The translations under genes were made by a program, and so were the position numbers. Positions 1 to 5,803 of a stretch of DNA of 7,943 bases are shown here, one piece after another (positions within the stretch are counted from its first letter, which is position 1; the number at the start of each line of letters is the position of its first letter). Origin of the DNA: an uncultured Capnocytophaga sp. (lineage in GTDB: Bacteria; Bacteroidota; Bacteroidia; Flavobacteriales; Flavobacteriaceae). Where the stretch lies: positions 1 through 7,943 of the forward strand of contig CAJPPS010000065.1 of the NCBI GenBank assembly GCA_905372595.1. The letters run 5' to 3'. Under the pieces are notes generated by a model. It was not told the origin of the DNA. It searched no databases and worked only from the letters and a program-made list of their open reading frames with translations.

Positions 1-600
1 GTTCTTAAGGTATAATTCACTTACCTTATCCCAGTTGATAACATTGAAGAAAGCCTCAATATATTCAACACGGCGATTTTGATAATGTAGGTAATAAGCG
101 TGTTCCCAAACATCTAATCCAAGGATAGGAGTTCCACATTGGCAATGAGGCATTAGTGGATTATCCTGATTAGCTGTCGCACAGATACTTAGTTTTCCTC
201 CTTTATGAGCGCAAAGCCAAGCCCAACCAGAACCAAATTGAGTAGTTGCAGCCTTTGAGAAAGCTTCCTTAAAAGCTTCAAAGGAACCAAAATTTACATT
301 GATAGCCTCAAGAAGCTCACCTTTTGGAGTTTGTTCTTTGTTAGGAGAGAGAATTTCCCAGAATAAACAATGGTTATAATATCCACCACCATTGTTACGA
401 ACAGCTTTGTTCTCAACATCTAAGTTGAAGAGAATATCTTCAATAGATTTTCCTTCTAAAGGAGTTCCTTTAATAGCGTTATTTAGGTTGTCTGTATAGG
501 CTTTGTGGTGCTTGGAGTAGTGAATTTCCATTGTACGCGCATCTATATAAGGCTCTAAGGTATCATACGCATAAGGAAGTTGAGGTAATTGAAATGACAT
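1..600 (-). CDS. sod: Superoxide dismutase, Fe/Mn family (C-terminal end cut by window edge)
   Basis: The enzyme converts superoxide to oxygen and hydrogen peroxide; no signal peptide is visible, so it should be cytoplasmic. The frame starts at ATG 600-598 and stays open for 200 codons to the left edge, ending LYLKN. Family members are about 200 residues, so only a residue or two and the stop should be missing. The four metal ligands are present: His27 (MEIHYSKHH), His77 (YYNHCLFW), and Asp163 and His167 (DVWEHAYY). Gly73, four residues before His77, and Gln145 in TANQDNPL match the pattern of manganese enzymes; iron enzymes usually carry Gln at the first position and Ala or His at the second. 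A manganese or cambialistic enzyme is therefore inferred, and I leave the symbol generic rather than choosing sodA or sodB. The loop before DVWEHAYY reads MPHCQCGTP, with two closely spaced cysteines. A promoter lies just upstream, so the gene is probably its own transcription unit. Family assignment is nearly certain. Confidence 0.96.
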   Translation of the reverse strand, partial: MSFQLPQLPYAYDTLEPYIDARTMEIHYSKHHKAYTDNLNNAIKGTPLEGKSIEDILFNLDVENKAVRNNGGGYYNHCLFWEILSPNKEQTPKGELLEAINVNFGSFEAFKEAFSKAATTQFGSGWAWLCAHKGGKLSICATANQDNPLMPHCQCGTPILGLDVWEHAYYLHYQNRRVEYIEAFFNVINWDKVSELYLKN

Positions 601-627
601 AAAATTTTATTTTTTAATAATAAAGCG

Positions 628-659
628 CAAATATATAAAAAAAATTGATACTATACAAA
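628..659 (-). promoter_or_regulatory. Bacteroidota-type promoter of the superoxide dismutase gene
   Basis: Read on the minus strand, TATATTTG (635-628, followed by C) matches the Bacteroidota -7 consensus TAnnTTTG exactly. TTTG at 659-656 is a fitting -33 element, with a 20-base spacer. Transcription would start near 620, leaving an AT-rich leader of about 20 bases before the ATG at 600. The promoter sits wholly in the gap after the ketosynthase-like gene, so the dismutase can be transcribed on its own. There is no hairpin terminator between the two genes, so readthrough is also possible. Confidence 0.65.
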
Positions 660-664
660 TATTA

Positions 665-1738
665 TTATAGAGCTTTTTTTAACAATATGAGACTATGTTC
701 TTTTCCTAAGGATTGATTATACAATAGTAGGTAACTTGTTGGGTTTTGTTTGCCTTCTTTTTCAGGATAAAGTTTCATTTCAGGAGGAATAATACCTGTT
801 TTGAGAATGTGGCAGGCAGCCCATAGTCCGAAACTAGAGGCTGTAAAGAACTCTCCACATAAGTGCTTGTAACATAAGATGGGTACAGAGGGAAAAAGAT
901 GTTCAAAATGTGAAAAATAGGGAGTGTCTGCTATATTGCCATTTCTTCCAGAAATGACCATTTCTATATCAGAGAGAGTGATTCCTTCTCTGGAGAGGAA
1001 ATTTTTGACAAATTCGGCTATTTCGTTAGTTTCTAATTGATTACATAAGGAAATATTAATTACTTCGGCAAAAGAATTTTCATTCTTTTTATCAGATAAA
1101 GCAAAAAAAGAAGCCCCTTCTCCTAAACAAATTCCAGAAGTCTCTGATGAGAGCAAATCCTCAGAGAGTTCCTCTTTCTTCTTGAGAATCCCTGCTAATT
1201 CATACAGATAAAGAGTGTGAGGAGCCTGTTCTTCTACACCTCCAATGAGGATTTCCTTTAGAAGGCTCTGTTCCATTTGCATCTTGGCTTCTAATAAGGC
1301 ACTTTCAAAAGAAAAATTTCCATTTACATAGGTGAAATTCATTCCTTTGCATTGCATATTTAGGGCTATCTGTCCTGCTACAGTATTATGGGTAGATTGT
1401 ATGAAGGCTGTAGGGGTTAGGTACTGTTCTTGATTATCCAATATACCCTTGAGGAATTTCTCGGAATCCTGTAAGCATCCCATTCCTGTACCCACAAGAA
1501 TAGCTTCAGGCATAGCTATTTGAGCCTGTTTCAGAGCTTCTGTAGCAGTTGCTACGCCCATTTTTACCCCTTTTGCCATTCGGCGGCTTGCAGCAGGAGA
1601 AATGAAAGGCTTGTAATCAGGTTCTAGAGCGATAAGTATATTGTCTCCTTGTTTTTCTAGAAAAGAAAAAGGAAAAGTGCTTGTGAAAGTAGGCTGGCAA
1701 GAGATACAGGACAAACCATTAATAAAGGTACGACTCAT
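665..1738 (-). CDS. Ketosynthase-fold protein, chain-length-factor-like (flexirubin/aryl polyene type)
   Basis: This 357-residue protein belongs to the beta-ketoacyl-ACP synthase (thiolase-fold) superfamily. Visible landmarks are the N-terminal block around residues 80-126 (VGTGMGC, TPTAFIQSTHNTVAGQIAL), GGVEEQAPH at 166-174, and the GEGAS turn at 206-210. By eye against KAS II, the nucleophilic Cys falls on Asn141 (VNGNFSFESAL), the first catalytic His region reads SGRNGNIADTP (263-273), and the second His is replaced by Glu296 in KHLCGEFFTASSFG. All three catalytic positions therefore appear lost. This is the hallmark of chain-length-factor subunits, which pair with an active ketosynthase to set polyene length. 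Similar proteins are known from flexirubin/dialkylresorcinol clusters of Flavobacteria, so a role in pigment polyene assembly is inferred. At 357 residues it is shorter than typical KAS II (about 410). It stands 81 bases downstream of rplS, past a terminator, with no clear promoter or Shine-Dalgarno sequence and no other pigment gene nearby. The family is secure; the exact role is not. Confidence 0.82.
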   Translation of the reverse strand: MSRTFINGLSCISCQPTFTSTFPFSFLEKQGDNILIALEPDYKPFISPAASRRMAKGVKMGVATATEALKQAQIAMPEAILVGTGMGCLQDSEKFLKGILDNQEQYLTPTAFIQSTHNTVAGQIALNMQCKGMNFTYVNGNFSFESALLEAKMQMEQSLLKEILIGGVEEQAPHTLYLYELAGILKKKEELSEDLLSSETSGICLGEGASFFALSDKKNENSFAEVINISLCNQLETNEIAEFVKNFLSREGITLSDIEMVISGRNGNIADTPYFSHFEHLFPSVPILCYKHLCGEFFTASSFGLWAACHILKTGIIPPEMKLYPEKEGKQNPTSYLLLYNQSLGKEHSLILLKKAL

Positions 1739-1766
1739 AGACGAAGAATAAAAGCTGAGAATTTAT

Positions 1767-1797
1767 AAAAAAAGGCTGTCCAATGACAACCTTTTTT
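1767..1797 (-). terminator. Intrinsic terminator of rplS
   Basis: On the minus strand, GGTTGTC and GACAGCC pair as a 7-bp stem (one G-U) around a 4-base ATTG loop. An A-run and a T-run flank the stem and extend it. The run of seven T residues (1773-1767) serves as the U-tract. On the plus strand the wobble becomes a C-A mismatch, so the minus direction is favoured. It lies 22 bases after the rplS stop codon and should limit readthrough into the ketosynthase-like gene. Confidence 0.8.
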
Positions 1798-1819
1798 AAT
1801 TATGTTTAAAAATAGAAAA

Positions 1820-2170
1820 TTATTTTCGTATTTCTTTGATACGGGCTTTTTTACCACGTAATTCACGATAATAGAAGATACGAGCACGGCGTACTTTTCC
1901 GCGTTTGTTAAGTTCTATTTTCTGAATAGCAGGCATATTGATAGGGAAGATACGTTCTACTCCTACATCACCTGACATTTTACGAATAGTGAAAGTTTCT
2001 GTAGCTCCTGTTCCTCTACGTTGGATAACTACTCCCTTAAAGAACTGAACACGAGATTTCTCACCTTCTTTAATCTCATAATACACTGTAATAGTGTCTC
2101 CTGTTGAGAATTCAGGAAAATCTTTTTTGGTAATTAAGCTGTCTTGTACATACTTTACTAAAGACTCCAT
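1820..2170 (-). CDS. rplS: 50S ribosomal protein L19
   Basis: L19 sits at the 30S-50S interface of the ribosome. The protein is 116 residues from ATG 2170-2168, in line with the usual 115-120. It shows the family pattern: MESLVKYVQ at the start, then FSTGDTITVYY, EGEKSRVQFFKGVVIQRRG and TFTIRKMS. GVERIFPINMPAIQKIEL and the basic tail RGKVRRARIFYYRELRGKKARIKEIRK complete it. The frame is open further upstream to an ATG at 2266, but the extra 32 codons run through the promoter and leader region and have no counterpart in L19, so the internal start is chosen. The gene appears monocistronic: its own -7 element, a structured leader and a terminator surround it. It diverges from the efflux operon. 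Confidence 0.98.
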   Translation of the reverse strand: MESLVKYVQDSLITKKDFPEFSTGDTITVYYEIKEGEKSRVQFFKGVVIQRRGTGATETFTIRKMSGDVGVERIFPINMPAIQKIELNKRGKVRRARIFYYRELRGKKARIKEIRK

Positions 2171-2228
2171 AAAAATATTAAAATTAATTCTAAGTAACAT
2201 ACACGTCCTTCGCCAGAGGTTGCGTAGC
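2171..2228 (-). promoter_or_regulatory. Candidate structured 5' leader of rplS (possible L19 autoregulatory element)
   Basis: The transcribed leader upstream of the rplS ATG contains a GC-rich block in otherwise AT-rich flanks. On the minus strand, 2226-2222 (UACGC) can pair with 2204-2200 (GUGUA, one G-U). After an AA/CA internal loop, CCU (2219-2217) pairs with AGG (2209-2207) around a 7-base loop, CUGGCGA. With the -7 element ending at 2233, the RNA would begin almost at the base of this hairpin. Ribosomal protein genes are often controlled by such leaders bound by their own product, and I recall a candidate L19 leader being proposed for Flavobacteria. Identity with that element was not tested, and the pairing was found only by eye. 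Confidence 0.45.
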
Positions 2229-2232
2229 GGGT

Positions 2233-2267
2233 GCAAAGATAGTATTTTTTTTTTATCCTTATACAAA
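2233..2267 (-). promoter_or_regulatory. Promoter of rplS
   Basis: TATCTTTGC (2241-2233 on the minus strand) is an exact match to the Bacteroidota -7 element TAnnTTTG plus the often-seen C. TTTG at 2267-2264 is a plausible -33 element, but the 22-base spacer is 2-3 bases longer than usual. The stretch between the two is A-rich. Transcription is expected to start near 2226-2229. Confidence 0.65.
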
Positions 2268-2292
2268 AAATAAAAATATTTTTATGGATATA

Positions 2293-2324
2293 TTTCTCTC
2301 AATTAAAAAAAATAAGTATTTTTG
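2293..2324 (+). promoter_or_regulatory. Promoter of the TolC-MFP-ABC operon
   Basis: TATTTTTG (2317-2324) fits the -7 element TAnnTTTG. TTTC at 2293-2296, with a 20-base spacer, is a one-mismatch -33 element. The likely start point near 2330 is only about 7 bases before the first ATG (2337), which bears on the choice of start codon. It diverges from the rplS promoter about 75 bases away. Confidence 0.5.
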
Positions 2325-2336
2325 TAGCTCAAAATA

Positions 2337-3659
2337 ATGAATTATCAAAAAATGATGAAATACAATACTATCTTTCTCGCATTTTTGTCTTTCCCCTTGT
2401 GGTCACAAGAGAAAACGTGGTCGCTTACCGACTGTATAGAATATGCTGTGGCTAATAATATTTCTGTTAAGAAAACAGAACTGAATCAGCAAACAGCCAC
2501 AGTTAATTATCATCAAGCCAAAAGTAACCGCCTACCTAGTGTCAGTGGAAATGCTTCCTTAAATGTTAATAATGGATCAGCAATCAATCAAATTACCAAC
2601 GATAGGGTGAATCAGACTATACTAACCAATAGTCTTGGGGTAAATGCCTCGCTTCCTCTTTATCAAGGAAATAAATTAAACCTACAAATACAACGTACAG
2701 GGCTAACCCTAGAACAGAATGAATTATATGTCAAAGAAGCGAAGAATAATATAACTCTTAGTGTGCTTGAGGCTTACTTGCAGGCTCTTTATCAGTATGA
2801 GAATATCGCTGTAGCGAAGAATACCGCTCGCTCCTCAGAAGAGGAATTGGCTCAGGCTAAAAAACGCTTTGCCAGTGGGGCTATTGCAAAAATAGACCTG
2901 ATAGAGATAGAAACACAAAACGCTAATAATCAGTATAATATCATACAAGCACAGAATCAGTACGAAACACAAGTACTTACCCTAAAACAACTCTTGGAAC
3001 TGCCTATAGGAACTGATTTTAAGATTCAAATTCTCCATAAGGAAGAAGTAAGCGAACCAATTGAGGATAAAGAAGTTATTTTCCGAAAAGCTCTTGAACA
3101 GCTTCCCAATGCCAAAATATATGATAAGCAAAAAGAAATCGCACAGAAGGATATACAAATAGCTAAATCGGGCTATCTTCCTACTCTTTCATTAAGTGCT
3201 GGGCTTAATACAGGTTATTCGAATCGGGCTAATGAATCCTATAAAACTCAGTTGGATAATAATTTTGGTCAAACAATAGGGCTTTCGCTCAATATTCCTA
3301 TTTTCTCTCATTATCAGAACAGAAATAATGTTGCTCTGGCGAAAATTTCAGAATCTCAAGCTGAATTAGACAAAAAGCAGGCAGAGAAAGACCTTTATAC
3401 TAAAATAGAAACTGCTTGGCATAATGCAACCACTCGTCAGGCACAAGAGGTAGCCTCCAAGACAGCAAGAGATAATGCTAAGCTAGCATATGAATTAGCT
3501 CAGAAAAAACACGAATTTGGAAACCTTACCAATACAGAACTTCTAGTGAGTAGAAATACTTACCTTAATGCAGAACAGATCTATCTGCAAAATAAATATA
3601 TGGTAGTTCTTTATCAGCAATTATTGAATTTTTATCAAGGAAAACAAATAAATTTATAA
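2337..3659 (+). CDS. TolC-family outer-membrane efflux channel
   Basis: This 440-residue protein is the outer-membrane duct of a tripartite exporter. Residues 7-24 form a signal peptide (hydrophobic core TIFLAFLSFPLW, likely cleavage after WSQ). The mature part has the two-fold repeat of the family. The first half (about 28-222) contains SNRLPSVSGNASL followed by long helical segments rich in Gln, Ala and Asn. The second half (about 245-432) contains the matching SGYLPTLSLSAGL, then NIPIFSHYQNRNNVALAK and more coiled-coil helix. Each half supplies two strands of the trimeric barrel and part of the periplasmic tunnel. The start could be Met1 (2337) or Met6/Met7 (2352/2355). The later Mets give a more compact signal peptide and a longer leader behind the promoter at 2317-2324. 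It is the first gene of an operon with an adaptor and an ATPase. The transported substrate cannot be told from sequence. Confidence 0.93.
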   Translation: MNYQKMMKYNTIFLAFLSFPLWSQEKTWSLTDCIEYAVANNISVKKTELNQQTATVNYHQAKSNRLPSVSGNASLNVNNGSAINQITNDRVNQTILTNSLGVNASLPLYQGNKLNLQIQRTGLTLEQNELYVKEAKNNITLSVLEAYLQALYQYENIAVAKNTARSSEEELAQAKKRFASGAIAKIDLIEIETQNANNQYNIIQAQNQYETQVLTLKQLLELPIGTDFKIQILHKEEVSEPIEDKEVIFRKALEQLPNAKIYDKQKEIAQKDIQIAKSGYLPTLSLSAGLNTGYSNRANESYKTQLDNNFGQTIGLSLNIPIFSHYQNRNNVALAKISESQAELDKKQAEKDLYTKIETAWHNATTRQAQEVASKTARDNAKLAYELAQKKHEFGNLTNTELLVSRNTYLNAEQIYLQNKYMVVLYQQLLNFYQGKQINL

Positions 3660-3681
3660 AAAACAAATACCAAACAAAAGA

Positions 3682-4905
3682 ATGAAAAAGATAATAAGAA
3701 ATAGTATTTTTCTCCTTCTGCTTATAGTGGTAGGCTATGGAGTGTATCATTTTTTCTTCAGGGAAAAACCAGCTATCATAGTGATACAGAAGCAGAAAGT
3801 AGAAAAAGGAGATGTAACCACAGAAGTAACAGCTACAGGGAGTGTACAGCCTGTAGATGAAATAGAGGTGGGTACTCAAGTTTCTGGATTGGTCAGTAAG
3901 ATATATGTTGATTATAATAGTCAAGTAAAAAAAGGGGAGCTTATAGCAGAGCTGGACAAAACTAACTTACAGGAAAATGTTATCAACGCTCAAGCCAATT
4001 ACAATGCCTCCCTGAATGAGGTTACTTACTACCAACAGAATTATGATAGAAAGAAAAGTATGTATGAAAATCAGATAATTAGCAAGGCTGATTTTGAACA
4101 GGCATATTACCAATTGCATAATGCCAAAGCGGCAGTAACACAACGCTTAACAATGTTAAACCAAGCCAAAACTAATCTTGGTTACGCTAATATCTATGCT
4201 CCTATTGACGGAATTATCCTCAGTAAAGAAGTAGAAGTAGGGCAGACTGTTGCTGCTTCTATCAGTGCTCCTACTCTTTTTAAAATAGCTAAGGATATTA
4301 AGAAAATGCAAGTAGAAGCCAATGTAGATGAGGCTGATATAGGTCAGGTAAAGTTAGGACAACGGGTAACTTTCACTGTAGATGCATACCCCTTGGAGGA
4401 ATTTCAGGGAAAGGTATCTCAAGTGCGTCTTTCACCTACAACAACCTCCAATGTGGTTACTTATACCGTGATTATTGAGGCTGATAATTCAGAAGAAAAG
4501 CTAAAACCAGGACTTACAGCTACTATTGTCATTTATACTAATGAACTAAAAGGAGTAACAATTGTTAATAATAAAGCGATTAATTTCACTCCTGATACTT
4601 CTCTTCTTTCAGAATATTATCTACAAAAAGGCATCAATGCCCAAATTCCAACTATAGAACTGAATAAAGGGAAAAACAAACACGTATGGGTAGAGAACCC
4701 TGATGGTAGTCTTTCTCAGAAAGCCATTGTTATAGGAAGTAATGATGGGATTAATGTAGAAGTGATAAAAGGTATTTCAGAAGGGGAAGAGGTTATCACT
4801 TCTCTTAGTACTATAACTCCTTCAGCAAAGCCTACAGGGAACTCAAATGGAGGAAGCCCTTTTATGCCACAACCTCATAAAAGACGGAATAGTAAAGCAA
4901 AATAG
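3682..4905 (+). CDS. MacA/HlyD-type periplasmic adaptor (membrane fusion protein)
   Basis: The 407-residue protein should link an inner-membrane ABC transporter to the TolC-like channel. One N-terminal membrane anchor (about 8-26, SIFLLLLIVVGYGVYHFFF) leaves the rest in the periplasm. The first lipoyl half follows (about 58-93, EVGTQVSGLVSKIYVDYNSQ), then an alpha-hairpin (about 95-165, rich in Gln, Asn and Ala). The second lipoyl half is at 167-203 (YANIYAPIDGIILSKEVEVG), with a beta-barrel domain (about 208-285, VDEADIGQVKLGQRV to LKPGLTATI) and a membrane-proximal domain (about 288-376). The last 28 residues are a Pro/Ser/Asn-rich basic tail ending KRRNSKAK. Order and motifs fit MacA of MacAB-TolC systems. 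The gene begins 22 bases after the channel gene and ends 16 bases before the ATPase gene, so co-transcription is likely. No Shine-Dalgarno sequence is evident. MacA homologues serve macrolide, toxin or peptide export, so the cargo is unknown. Confidence 0.92.
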   Translation: MKKIIRNSIFLLLLIVVGYGVYHFFFREKPAIIVIQKQKVEKGDVTTEVTATGSVQPVDEIEVGTQVSGLVSKIYVDYNSQVKKGELIAELDKTNLQENVINAQANYNASLNEVTYYQQNYDRKKSMYENQIISKADFEQAYYQLHNAKAAVTQRLTMLNQAKTNLGYANIYAPIDGIILSKEVEVGQTVAASISAPTLFKIAKDIKKMQVEANVDEADIGQVKLGQRVTFTVDAYPLEEFQGKVSQVRLSPTTTSNVVTYTVIIEADNSEEKLKPGLTATIVIYTNELKGVTIVNNKAINFTPDTSLLSEYYLQKGINAQIPTIELNKGKNKHVWVENPDGSLSQKAIVIGSNDGINVEVIKGISEGEEVITSLSTITPSAKPTGNSNGGSPFMPQPHKRRNSKAK

Positions 4906-4921
4906 GGACTAAGGAATAATT

Positions 4922-5668
4922 ATGAAAAAAACAATTATAGAAATAAAAGATATGAAGAGAGAATTCAAGATGGGAGGAGAGACCCTGAGAGTTCTCAAAG
5001 GAATCAATCTGAATATCTATGAAGGAGAATTTGTAACTATAATGGGACCTAGTGGTTCTGGAAAATCGACACTTTTGAATATCTTAGGTTGCTTGGATAG
5101 GCCTACTTCAGGAGATTATATTCTGGATGGAATTTCCGTAAAGAATATGTCTAAAAATGAACTTGCGAATGTAAGGAATACTAAGATAGGTTTTATTTTT
5201 CAGTCCTATAATCTTTTGGCTCGTACTTCAGCGATAGAGAATGTGGAACTTCCCTTGATGTATAACCCTAAAATCTCTGCCAAAGAACGCCGAGAACGGG
5301 CTATAGAAGCCTTAAAAAAAGTAGGGCTAGAATCCCGTTTGCATCATATGCCAAGTGAGCTTTCAGGAGGGCAACAACAACGTGTAGCCATAGCTCGCTC
5401 TCTAGTGAATGACCCCGTTATTCTACTGGCAGATGAAGCTACAGGAAACTTGGATACTCGTACTTCATATGAAGTAATGGAACTTTTCCAAGAGCTTAAT
5501 AATAAGGGAAGTACAATAGGTTTTGTGACTCACGAGGATGATATTGCACACTTCAGTAAGCGAACAGTTATTCTCAAAGATGGAAACATTATAGCTGATA
5601 AACTAATAGAAAATCGCTTTGATGCAAAAGAAGAGCTCAGGAAGATAAGAGCTACCTCCTCTATATAA
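4922..5668 (+). CDS. ABC transporter ATP-binding protein, MacB/LolD type
   Basis: This 248-residue cytoplasmic ATPase should power export through the adaptor and channel encoded just before it. All nucleotide-binding motifs are intact: Walker A GPSGSGKST (42-50), Q-loop Gln94 in FIFQSYNLL, signature LSGGQQQR (147-154), Walker B VILLADE with catalytic Glu172, D-loop NLD (176-178) and switch His204 in FVTHEDD. Sequence style (MKREFKMGGETLRVLKGINL, NVELPLMY) is that of the MacB/LolD/FtsE group. Escherichia coli MacB is a fusion of this domain to a four-helix membrane domain and is about 650 residues long; here the protein stops after the ATPase domain. No permease gene follows, because a terminator and then an unrelated lipoprotein gene come next. 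The partner permease must be encoded elsewhere or be missing. A purine-rich AAGGA lies 5-9 bases before the ATG and may aid initiation. Confidence 0.94.
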   Translation: MKKTIIEIKDMKREFKMGGETLRVLKGINLNIYEGEFVTIMGPSGSGKSTLLNILGCLDRPTSGDYILDGISVKNMSKNELANVRNTKIGFIFQSYNLLARTSAIENVELPLMYNPKISAKERRERAIEALKKVGLESRLHHMPSELSGGQQQRVAIARSLVNDPVILLADEATGNLDTRTSYEVMELFQELNNKGSTIGFVTHEDDIAHFSKRTVILKDGNIIADKLIENRFDAKEELRKIRATSSI

Positions 5669-5689
5669 TCTTTTAAATTATTGATATAT

Positions 5690-5724
5690 AAGCTGTTTGG
5701 ATATTTTTTCAGACAGCTTTTTTT
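5690..5724 (+). terminator. Intrinsic terminator closing the efflux operon
   Basis: AAGCTGTTTG (5690-5699) pairs with CAGACAGCTT (5710-5719), a 10-bp stem with one G-U and a 10-base AT-rich loop. Seven T residues (5718-5724) follow. It lies 21 bases after the ATPase stop codon and separates the operon from the protease gene. Confidence 0.85.
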
Positions 5725-5749
5725 CATACACTTTCACACCTAGGCAAGC

Positions 5750-5758
5750 TACCTTTGC
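5750..5758 (+). promoter_or_regulatory. -7 promoter element of the lipoprotein protease gene
   Basis: TACCTTTGC matches the Bacteroidota -7 consensus TAnnTTTG plus C exactly. No good -33 TTTG is found at 19-20 bases upstream; the nearest TTTC copies are 14 and 24 bases away. The promoter may therefore be weak or activator-dependent. The inferred leader is about 40 bases of AT-rich sequence up to the ATG at 5804. Confidence 0.55.
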
Positions 5759-5803
5759 ATAAGTAAAAATCAGTTTTATGTTTAATTCTAAATTGTAGGT
5801 ATT

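Noticed and set aside
1739..1766. Promoter for the ketosynthase-like gene
   Set aside because: No TAnnTTTG element is present on the minus strand here; the nearest candidate, TATTCTTC, departs from the conserved TTTG.
2171..2266. N-terminal extension of L19 to an upstream ATG at 2266
   Set aside because: The extra 32 codons run through the -7 box and GC-rich leader, and L19 proteins begin at the MESLVKYVQ-type segment.
3565..3924. 119-codon open frame on the minus strand
   Set aside because: It overlaps the TolC-like and adaptor genes, has no recognisable motif and a composition typical of an antisense shadow.
4922..5668. Possible truncated MacB caused by frameshift or deletion of the membrane domain
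   Set aside because: The ATPase domain ends at a normal length for stand-alone ATPases, and the 135 bases after it hold no permease-like coding remnant, only a terminator and promoter.
5530..5727. 65-codon open frame on the minus strand
   Set aside because: It is antisense to the end of the ATPase gene and begins inside the terminator hairpin.
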